Below, piece by piece: positions 1 to 6,212 of a stretch of DNA of 10,057 nt. The DNA lies in the NCBI RefSeq assembly GCF_014359955.1, contig NZ_JACIYL010000076.1:1-10057 (forward strand). Direction: 5' to 3'. The position numbers were made by a program, and so were the translations under genes. Position 1 is the first letter of the stretch, and each line of letters begins with the position of its first letter. The notes beneath the pieces are model-generated. The model did not search any database, was not told the DNA's origin, and saw only the letters and a list, made by a program, of their open reading frames with translations. The DNA is from Thermogutta sp. (lineage in GTDB: Bacteria; Planctomycetota; Planctomycetia; Pirellulales; Thermoguttaceae).

Positions 1-2
1 AA

Positions 3-785
3 AAGGAGGACCGGTATTTTGTGCCGCCGAAACTGCGGCCGGTACTCAGTGAAAACAGCCCGGACACAGCCATCCCCATGCTGCGGCATCGGATGTCCAT
101 GATGCGCGGATGGTCTCAGTTGGCCTGGGCAGCCAAAGCGGGATTTCCTGCTCCCAAAACCTCGGGGATTCGCGGGCCGGACGGGGACCTTCAGGCATTC
201 GTTTTGGCCATGGACGTCGTTTCCCGCGAGGTGGCCGACGATGTGGTGCGGCAGCTCCTGCCCCTTCAGTTCAAGAAAATGCTGGACGTGGGCGCCGGTC
301 CGGGAACATGGACCTTTGCCTTTCTCCGTGCGGTCCCCGAAGCACGGGCCATTCTGTTTGATCTGCCCCATGCGATCTCGCTGGCCCGGCAGAAGGCTGA
401 GCAGGCGGGGTTGGCAGACCGCGTGGAATTCGTAGTGGGTGACTTCTATCGCGACGAGCTTCCATCGGGGGTGGATTTCGTCTGGGTCAGCGCCATCGCC
501 CATCAAAACTCGCGGGAGCAGAATCGTGAACTCTTTCGGAAAGTGTATCGGGCCCTGGAGCCGGGAGGACAGATCGCCATCCGGGACATCGTCATGGATG
601 CCAGCCGCACATCGCCCGTGGATGGTGCACTGTTCGCCATCAACATGCTCGTCAACACGCCCGCTGGCGGTACGTACACGCTTGACGAGTACCGTGAAGA
701 CCTGCTGGCTGCCGGCTTTTCGGAACCTCACTTGCGGATTCGCACAGAAAACATGAACAGCGTCATTCTTGCCCACCGGCGGTAA
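3..785 (+). CDS. Class I SAM-dependent methyltransferase, O-methyltransferase type (5'-partial)
   Basis: The product is a Rossmann-fold methyltransferase. Numbering from a GTG at 21, motif I is MLDVGAGPGT (about residues 87-96), the acidic residue closing strand beta2 is in LFDLP (112-116), and GDFYRDELP (140-148) and LEPGGQIAIRDIVMD (179-193) follow as the later motifs. The C-terminal stretch around ALFAINMLVNTPAGGTYT (203-220) is typical of the O-methyltransferase-2 type family. The reading frame has no stop before the window edge, and residues encoded upstream of the GTG (KEDRYFV) join smoothly to a segment that resembles the end of the usual N-terminal dimerisation region. I therefore think the true start lies outside the window and the visible part is the C-terminal two thirds. 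A Shine-Dalgarno-like AGGAGGA at 4-10 does sit 10 bases before the GTG, so a 254-residue start there is the alternative. Where many family members have HDW near the catalytic His, this protein has AHQN (160-163). The substrate is unknown. The gene converges on the next one. Confidence 0.85.
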   Translation, partial: KEDRYFVPPKLRPVLSENSPDTAIPMLRHRMSMMRGWSQLAWAAKAGFPAPKTSGIRGPDGDLQAFVLAMDVVSREVADDVVRQLLPLQFKKMLDVGAGPGTWTFAFLRAVPEARAILFDLPHAISLARQKAEQAGLADRVEFVVGDFYRDELPSGVDFVWVSAIAHQNSREQNRELFRKVYRALEPGGQIAIRDIVMDASRTSPVDGALFAINMLVNTPAGGTYTLDEYREDLLAAGFSEPHLRIRTENMNSVILAHRR

Positions 786-993
786 CGTGCCCGGGTGTGC
801 GGTGCGTGCAGGCTTCGCGGGCAATCGCCGGTCGATCACTGGCTCTGGACACGGGCGAGTTCAGAGTTTGCGAAAGCCCGCGGATGGAGCTGGGGCCACG
901 CAGAGAAGTTGGAGCCGGAGAAGGTTGAGATCGTCCGCGGCTGATACCGGCAGGAATCTTCCTCGCGGCGAAACCGACGGAAAAGTTTCTTTC

Positions 994-2424
994 TTACTCG
1001 GCAAGGAGTGTCCGAAGATTGGCCTGGAGGGATTCAGTGCCGGGGATCGCGGACAGTTCTCGAAGGCCCTTTTCGGCCTCGGCACGGAATTCGGTGAGGC
1101 GTCCCTCCCCGGTCAAGGTGGCCTTCCACTGGCGGAACAGTCGCGTCAGGTTAGCCTGGACAGGCTGCGCGCTGGGGGCACATCGCAGTGCCCAGTAGAG
1201 CTTCTCGGCAGCCTGGGAAAAATGTTGGGCCTCGGCGAGTGCAATCGCCCAGTTGTTGAGGCTGGCCAGCAGGTTGTCCTTCGCCGACTGGTTGGTGGGA
1301 TCCAGCCGTAACGCGATGATGTTGTCATAAAGCGCCCTGTCGAACTGGCGAGAAAAAAGGGCGTCCACGCCGCGATTGTAAAAGATCGTCCCGACGATCT
1401 GGGTTTCCGACATCGTTCGCCCCTGCTCGTAAAGCCGCCAGTCACGCTCGGAGACCCGGGAGGCAGAAACCAGTCTCCCCAGATCGTCTTCCGGACTCCG
1501 ATCTCCGGAGCCGATGGTGGGGGCTCTTTTGGCCAGGCCGAATTGCGGAACGCGGGCCACTTCATCCAGCCATCGTGGAGCGGTGCACTCCACGGGTATC
1601 GAGGCGAAGGTGGTTTCCACGCGGCAGAAGGCGTGGGTGGGAAGCTGCTGAATCCTTGTGGGATAACCGGCCGCCTCGGCCAGGAGCTTGAAGAGAATGG
1701 CCGCACTCACGCAGTTGTAGCGTCCCGTTTTCAACGTCACGCCCGGATTTGTCGCATCGATTTGATACTTGCCTGTGAGAATGTTTTGATGAAGATAGCC
1801 AAATACCCTGCGGAGGGCTGAAAACTCGTCCGGGGACTCCTGCCCGAACGTCTTCACCGTTCGAGTGTGCTTCTCCAGTATTTGCTGGTAGCCGGCAATT
1901 TCGCGGGCCGAAGTGCCGCCCGCCACGAGCACGGCCTGGAAAAAAGTGAAATCATCCAACCGCTGGTCCTCGCAATCCCGGACCAGGTGCCTTTCGTCCT
2001 CAGTCAGGGGACAGGGGCTCCAATCCGCCGCGCGCTGTTCCAATTGCGCCAGCAGATCGGCCGAGATTGCAGCGGCCTGCCCATTGTGCCCATAGGCTCC
2101 GTTGATGTCCCGGAAAAAATACGGTTTTCCAACACCGCCCAGGCCGACCGCCTTGGTGACACCTCCCGATGAATTGTCGCCCAAAGGAGGTGTCAGGTTA
2201 GCCGCCGCGTAGCTTTCCTGGAGATGTGCCGGACCACCGGATGCAGACCCATCACCCTGCCAGGTCAACGGCAGTCCCAAGCGGAAATGGGTGAATTGAC
2301 CGACTCCCAGAACCAGGCCGCCGAGCAAAACCGCCGCAAGCGGTCCCCAACCGATCCTGCGGCCACATTGGGTGGGAGATTTCACGATGATGCCACTCGA
2401 AGGAGCATGACTCATGGTGGGCAT
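994..2424 (-). CDS. Membrane-anchored transglutaminase-like / TPR protein
   Basis: This 476-residue protein (from ATG 2424) has three parts. A hydrophobic helix (about residues 27-44) probably anchors it in the membrane with the bulk outside the cytoplasm. A transglutaminase-like fold of the SirB1/Transglut_core2 kind follows: a helical lead-in (about 155-235) and then RYNCVSAAILFKLLAEAAGYPTR (236-258, split here for reading) with the presumed nucleophile Cys238, and PTHAFCRVE (262-270) with His264. The expected third residue, Asp, is not obvious; the matching place reads VECTAPRW (278-285). The C-terminal part (about 345-440) looks like TPR helices, for example YNRGVDALFSRQFDRALY. ATG 2415 has slightly better spacing from a weak GGAA, and a TTG at 2493 would add 23 residues, so the start is uncertain by a few codons. 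The architecture is frequent among planctomycete hypothetical proteins; protease, cross-linking or purely binding roles are all possible. The promoter should lie in the shared divergent region to its right. Confidence 0.75.
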   Translation of the reverse strand: MPTMSHAPSSGIIVKSPTQCGRRIGWGPLAAVLLGGLVLGVGQFTHFRLGLPLTWQGDGSASGGPAHLQESYAAANLTPPLGDNSSGGVTKAVGLGGVGKPYFFRDINGAYGHNGQAAAISADLLAQLEQRAADWSPCPLTEDERHLVRDCEDQRLDDFTFFQAVLVAGGTSAREIAGYQQILEKHTRTVKTFGQESPDEFSALRRVFGYLHQNILTGKYQIDATNPGVTLKTGRYNCVSAAILFKLLAEAAGYPTRIQQLPTHAFCRVETTFASIPVECTAPRWLDEVARVPQFGLAKRAPTIGSGDRSPEDDLGRLVSASRVSERDWRLYEQGRTMSETQIVGTIFYNRGVDALFSRQFDRALYDNIIALRLDPTNQSAKDNLLASLNNWAIALAEAQHFSQAAEKLYWALRCAPSAQPVQANLTRLFRQWKATLTGEGRLTEFRAEAEKGLRELSAIPGTESLQANLRTLLAE

Positions 2425-2859
2425 GTTTCCAACTGGCAAATGTGGTGACTGGTCAGGAATTCGCTGTCGGACGACTGCCAGATGTTCAAGCAAACGTAGG
2501 TCGCAAACGGAGGGTTGGCAAACGGCGAAATAGAAAAAGGGTGGACAGAATAAATTAGATAAGCGGAATATCCATCAGGCAGGAGATGGTAAAACAGAGT
2601 GTATAGGTTGGAATATGACGATTCTTTCGTTCGGATTGGGGCGGACGCTCGGGCCAAAAATCGCCCGGCCAGCCATCGCACAATTCAATCGATTATGGTC
2701 ACTAAGATGAGTCGCAAAGTGCCTTTTTGGACAGGCCAGGCGGATTTTGCGATTTGAAACGGCAACGGTCCTCGACGCCACCAGTTCTGACCGATTAGAA
2801 TAAAATCACTCCGAAGTCAACTTTGGCAACAGTCCGGTTGTGGTATCGGATGGGAATAA
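2425..2859. promoter_or_regulatory. Divergent intergenic region between transglutaminase-like and membrane-protein genes
   Basis: This stretch of about 435 bases separates two genes transcribed away from each other, so it should hold both promoters. It is visibly richer in A+T than the flanking genes. Candidate -10-like elements for the plus-strand gene are TAGAAT (2796-2801) and TAAAAT (2801-2806), but neither has a good -35 partner. On the minus strand there is an A+T-rich tract around 2540-2570. Three copies of GCAAACG lie at 2490-2524, listed separately. A small hairpin with arms CGGGC/GCCCG and an A-rich loop lies at 2650-2667. The short open frames here show no recognisable protein features, so I call no gene. 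Confidence 0.5.
2490..2524. repeat. Three short direct repeats GCAAACG
   Basis: GCAAACG occurs exactly at 2490-2496, 2503-2509 and 2518-2524, with start-to-start spacings of 13 and 15 bases. The array lies 66-100 bases upstream of the minus-strand transglutaminase-like start, where an activator or repressor array would be expected. The copies are short and the spacing is not a full helical turn, so binding by a dimeric regulator is only a guess. If the TTG at 2493 were the real start, the first copy would overlap the coding sequence. Confidence 0.4.
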
Positions 2860-3510
2860 ATGACGGGCTGGCAGTGGTTTCTGGCCCTCGGGCCGCTTTC
2901 TGTCTACCTGATGCTGATGGGGTTTCTCAACCTCGTCAGACGCCCTGTACTTTTAACAGGGATGCAGGACAGAATCCTGCTCGGGTTGGCCATTCTCGGG
3001 CTGATTGTGGTGGGTCCCGTTGATCTGTTCCTGCCCCTCTCCGTTTACGCGGCGTACGGATCAGCGGTGTGGTTGATTGCCCTCGTTCTGCTGGTCCTGG
3101 TGCTCGGACTGGGGGTTCTCACAGCTCCCCCTAAGATCGTCATCCTCAACGTTCCTGTTCATCAGGTGCGTTCCATCATTTCCGAGACCGCCGTGAGCCT
3201 CGATACAGATTCACGGTGGGCGGGCGATTGCCTGCTCATGCCCAATTTAGGGATTCAATGCACTCTCATCGCCTGGCCGTCGTGGCGGAACATCACGCTG
3301 GCGGCAGTGGGTCCAACGCAGGACTTTCAGGGTTGGAAGCGTTTCGGAGTGGCGCTGAGCAAGCGGCTGGCGACCGTGGAGGTCCGCCCCAATCCAAGGG
3401 GAATCTTCTTGGTCGCGCTGGGGGGAATCGTCTTTTCCCTCACCGCCTTCGGCGCTTTTCGAGACCCCAGGGTCGTGGCCGACCTGCTCAGTCGGCTCTG
3501 GCCGTTGTAA
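2860..3510 (+). CDS. Unrecognised integral membrane protein with a cytosolic or periplasmic central domain
   Basis: I do not recognise the family. The 216-residue product has hydrophobic segments at about 7-24, 37-60, 66-88 and 182-200. Between the third and fourth lies a soluble domain of about 90 residues (91-181) starting PPKIVILNVPVHQVRSII and containing LDTDSRWAGDCLLMPNLGIQ. The gene starts at ATG 2860, preceded by a purine-rich GGATGGGA (2848-2855). It ends 74 bases before the RicT-like ATG on the same strand, with no hairpin terminator seen between them, so the two are probably cotranscribed. No catalytic motif stands out; the two cysteines (124 and 134) are isolated. A small accessory or sensor membrane protein is the most that can be said. 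Confidence 0.7.
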   Translation: MTGWQWFLALGPLSVYLMLMGFLNLVRRPVLLTGMQDRILLGLAILGLIVVGPVDLFLPLSVYAAYGSAVWLIALVLLVLVLGLGVLTAPPKIVILNVPVHQVRSIISETAVSLDTDSRWAGDCLLMPNLGIQCTLIAWPSWRNITLAAVGPTQDFQGWKRFGVALSKRLATVEVRPNPRGIFLVALGGIVFSLTAFGAFRDPRVVADLLSRLWPL

Positions 3511-3584
3511 CGCTCCTTCCCTGAAATGGGCGTTTGGTCTTTGTCGATTTGGAACCCTTTTTACCAGAAAGGCCAGGTCCTGCG

Positions 3585-4466
3585 ATGGCTGCTCGCTATA
3601 TTGTGCGTTTCGGCGCGATGCGTCTTCTGGGCATTTTCACACCCGCGCGAGAGGGAGAAACGTTTGTCCGCGGGGATCGCGTCATTGTTCGGACGGACCG
3701 CGGATTGGAAGTCGGAGAGGTGCTCATCGAATCCAGTGAACGCACCGAGTCGTTTCTCACCAACCCGATGCGCGGGCAGATTTTGCGAAAAATGACCCCG
3801 GAAGACGAACGCGAGGCGTTACAGATCCGCCGCCGGGCACCCGATGAAATCGCGCGCTGCGAACGGATTATCAAAGAGCTGGGGCTGCAAATGGACCTCG
3901 TCGATGTGGAACACATCTTCGGCGGGGAACGGATCATCGTTTACTATCTGGCGGACGGCCGGGTGGATTTCCGCGAGCTGGTTCGCCGGCTGGCCAGTGA
4001 GTTCCGCACCCGGATCGAAATGCGGCAGATCGGCGTTCGGGATGAGGCGAGGTTGCTGGCGGATTACGGGGATTGCGGCAAGCCTGTCTGTTGCAACAAC
4101 CATCTCGTCACGATGCCGCCGGTGTCTATGAAGATGGCGAAGCTCCAGAAGGCCACGCTGGATCCCGCGAAGATCTCCGGTCGATGCGGACGCCTGAAAT
4201 GCTGCCTTCGCTATGAGTTCGAGCAGTACGAGGAACTTCTCGACAAACTCCCGCCGGTGGGCTCCCGGGTCCTCACCGATGAGGGGGAAGGCGAAGTGAT
4301 CGGCCATGAGATCCTTGCTCAAAAGGTCCTGGTCGAGACGGGTGACCATGTGAGGAAACTTATCAGCTTGGATAAGATTCGCCAGGTGATTTCCAGGCCG
4401 ACTGAGCAGGAGGCCGCCGCCGGGGAAGCATCGGGTGGCGAAGGCGCGACGGCTTCCGCGGAATGA
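3585..4466 (+). CDS. ricT: RicT/YaaT-like PSP1-domain protein
   Basis: The 293-residue product begins MAARYIVRFGAMRLLGIFT, matching the usual beginning of PSP1-domain proteins of the Bacillus subtilis RicT (YaaT) family. The same frame could start at a TTG at 3534, but ATG 3585 fits the family N-terminus and has purine-rich AGAAAGG and AGG sequences (3566-3577) upstream. The cysteine pattern is complete: CGKPVCC (Cys164, 169, 170), then SMKMAKLQKATLDPAKISG, then CGRLKCC (Cys201, 206, 207). In B. subtilis, RicT works with RicA and RicF in an iron-sulphur complex that affects RNase Y-dependent mRNA maturation and developmental phosphorelay genes; the conserved cysteines are linked to [4Fe-4S] binding there. 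Whether partners exist in this organism cannot be seen. The last 30 residues are a low-complexity, Glu/Ala/Gly-rich tail. It probably shares a transcript with the membrane protein upstream. Confidence 0.92.
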   Translation: MAARYIVRFGAMRLLGIFTPAREGETFVRGDRVIVRTDRGLEVGEVLIESSERTESFLTNPMRGQILRKMTPEDEREALQIRRRAPDEIARCERIIKELGLQMDLVDVEHIFGGERIIVYYLADGRVDFRELVRRLASEFRTRIEMRQIGVRDEARLLADYGDCGKPVCCNNHLVTMPPVSMKMAKLQKATLDPAKISGRCGRLKCCLRYEFEQYEELLDKLPPVGSRVLTDEGEGEVIGHEILAQKVLVETGDHVRKLISLDKIRQVISRPTEQEAAAGEASGGEGATASAE

Positions 4467-4589
4467 TGGACGTCCAGCGTTCGCGGGTCCTTCTGAAAAG
4501 CCCCGTGTTTCGCTAAATTGAACCGCTGAGAAGTTTTCGTCCCTGGCTTTGCCGAGGCGGAAAGAAGCCGGCGGAGCGAATCTTTCTCA

Positions 4590-4646
4590 ATGGACGATCG
4601 GTCTCAGTCGGGTTTGTCGCTGTCTTCCGGGGAAAGAACACCGTGA
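4590..4646 (+). CDS. Possible 18-codon leader ORF overlapping the phosphate transporter start
   Basis: ATG at 4590 opens an 18-residue frame, MDDRSQSGLSLSSGERTP, that stops with TGA at 4644-4646. The stop overlaps the transporter's GTG start (4643-4645) as GTGA, the classical arrangement for translational coupling. A weak GCGGAG lies about 14 bases before the ATG. The peptide has no obvious attenuator-type run of one codon. The arrangement could be chance in a 176-base gap, so this is a candidate only. Confidence 0.2.
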   Translation: MDDRSQSGLSLSSGERTP

Positions 4647-6208
4647 GCTTGATCACCATTTTGGCCTTTCTCGGGCTGGCGCTGCTGGTATGGGACTGTA
4701 TCGAGGTCGGCCGGAATGACGCTTCCAACATCGTCAACGCGGTGTTTGGGGCTCGCATTCTCAACCGCAAATGGGCCGTCAGACTGGCCGGCATTGCCGT
4801 GATTATCGGCGCAAGTGCTGCCACCCCCGTCTTCGAGACGGCCAGAAAAGGTATTTTTGACCCGGGTCTGCTGACGCTTCATCAGGCGATCGTCGCCTAC
4901 ATCAGTGTGTATCTCGTCGATACGGTTCTCCTGTTCGCCTACTCGGCCTTTGGAATGCCCGTGAGTACCACCGCGTGTCTCGTTTTTGAATTGGTGGGGG
5001 CTTCACTCGGGTTGTGCGGTCCGGGAGTGGTTCACTGGGGGAAAGTGTGGACGGTGGTGGCCGCCATATTCGTTTCCATTTTCATGGCCGGCGTTGCTGG
5101 TTTTCTGATCCAGCGCGTTTTTCGAGCCGCAATTCGCGACAGGATTGAAGATCGGGAAACCATTCTTCTTCATGGTCCGTGGATTTCCGGCCTCATGCTC
5201 ACCGGGCTGGGCTGGTTCATGCTCTTCAAGGGTATGTCCGGCATCGCGTTCATCAAAGCGTTTCGGGAATACGCCATCGACCCTTATATCGATGCGTACA
5301 CCCCCACGCTGGCCTTTTTGACCGTGTGGGGTGGGTTCACCCTGGTTGTCCACCTGTTTCTCTCGTTCTCTGGGAACTTTGGGACGAAGTACTTGTTTCC
5401 CGGGCTGGCCATTCTGGGAATGCTCTGTTTGGCGTTTGCCTTTGGGCAGAACGATCTGGCCAATTGCGCGTCCCCGGGGATCTCGGCGTTCTGGTTGTGG
5501 CAGCATTCCGATCAAAGTGTCGCCTCGGCCACGCAAATTCAAATCCCGATGTGGGTGCTGACGATTTGCGGCGCTTTGATGGTGACGGGGATGATGACGG
5601 AAAATGCCCAACGGGTGACGCGGGCGCAGGTCAATGTGGGAAGTCAATTTGACAGAGTCGCCCTCTATGCGCCGGAGTGGTGTCGCGCGATTGCCCGATG
5701 GATTCTCCGCCGATTTCCCCACCGTCCGGAACTGGCGCCTCCTCCCATGGTGACACCGCGGGGAAAGAAGGTCCACTACGACGCCCTTCGCGCGGCGGTG
5801 ATCAGCTCGGTCAGCGCGGGCGTCATTGCGCTCGCCTCCAGCCGGGGTCTGCCGGTTTCCACAACTTATGTGGCATTCGCCGCCGTTTTGGCGACAGGTT
5901 TGGCCGACCGGGTCCTCAGTCGGGGTGATGCGGACCTCAAAATCGGCCGCGCCATCTGGGTGGTGGTAAGCTGGTTCATCGCGGCTGTGATTGCGGTAGC
6001 GGCGACCGCCGGGGTTGCCCGGATTATCTACCATCTCGGGATCGTCGGTCTTCTCGTCGCTTTGGCCCTGAATCTGAGCATTCGCTTTTATGCCCAGAAA
6101 AGGGCGGACGAACAGGAGGAACGTGTTCACCGCCGACGATCCGAGACTTCCACCGGATCACCCTCCGATCAGCCTCAGCACGCCGAGGCGCTCGGCGAGA
6201 AATCGTGA
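4643..6208 (+). CDS. pit: PiT-family inorganic phosphate transporter
   Basis: The 521-residue membrane protein has the two inverted-repeat halves of the PHO-4/PiT family. The first half has GRNDASN (23-29) and GMPVSTT (104-110); the second has GQNDLAN (268-274) and GLPVSTT (402-408). These are variants of the family's GANDVAN and PVSTT signatures, which form the phosphate and cation path. It should import phosphate with a cation (H+ or Na+) across the inner membrane. Roughly ten to twelve hydrophobic segments are visible, with a hydrophilic loop at about 325-382 and a charged C-terminal tail after 485. The GTG start at 4643 is supported by GGGGAAAG (4629-4636) six bases upstream. No PhoU-like (DUF47) partner gene is adjacent, although these often accompany PiT genes. 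The gene ends 4 bases from the convergent oxidoreductase. Phosphate or a related oxyanion is the likely substrate; sulphate permeases of the same fold are the alternative. Confidence 0.92.
   Translation: MSLITILAFLGLALLVWDCIEVGRNDASNIVNAVFGARILNRKWAVRLAGIAVIIGASAATPVFETARKGIFDPGLLTLHQAIVAYISVYLVDTVLLFAYSAFGMPVSTTACLVFELVGASLGLCGPGVVHWGKVWTVVAAIFVSIFMAGVAGFLIQRVFRAAIRDRIEDRETILLHGPWISGLMLTGLGWFMLFKGMSGIAFIKAFREYAIDPYIDAYTPTLAFLTVWGGFTLVVHLFLSFSGNFGTKYLFPGLAILGMLCLAFAFGQNDLANCASPGISAFWLWQHSDQSVASATQIQIPMWVLTICGALMVTGMMTENAQRVTRAQVNVGSQFDRVALYAPEWCRAIARWILRRFPHRPELAPPPMVTPRGKKVHYDALRAAVISSVSAGVIALASSRGLPVSTTYVAFAAVLATGLADRVLSRGDADLKIGRAIWVVVSWFIAAVIAVAATAGVARIIYHLGIVGLLVALALNLSIRFYAQKRADEQEERVHRRRSETSTGSPSDQPQHAEALGEKS
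6181..6197. terminator. Perfect GC-rich hairpin at the convergent gene ends
   Basis: CGCCGAG (6181-6187) and CTCGGCG (6191-6197) form a 7-base-pair perfect stem around a GCG loop, inside the last codons of the transporter and 16 bases beyond the stop of the convergent oxidoreductase. With only 4 bases between the two genes there is no other room for a terminator, so this could act on both strands. Neither side has a T-run, so it is not a standard intrinsic terminator; it may be an RNA-stabilising structure or coincidence. Confidence 0.3.
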
Positions 6209-6212
6209 CGGC

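Noticed and set aside
786..993. Intrinsic terminator between the two convergent genes at the left
   Set aside because: Only weak stems without T-runs were found (for example GCCCG at 789-793 with CGGGC at 820-824).
769..1311. A 180-codon plus-strand open frame
   Set aside because: It overlaps the end of the methyltransferase and is antisense to the TPR part of the transglutaminase-like gene, with low-complexity Gly/Arg/Leu content.
3526..3795. An ATG-started 89-codon frame overlapping the RicT-like gene
   Set aside because: It is out of frame with the RicT-like coding sequence, which has strong family motifs.
5003..6130. A 375-codon minus-strand open frame
   Set aside because: It is antisense to the PiT transporter, very rich in Arg, Gly, His and Pro, and lacks any domain-like pattern.
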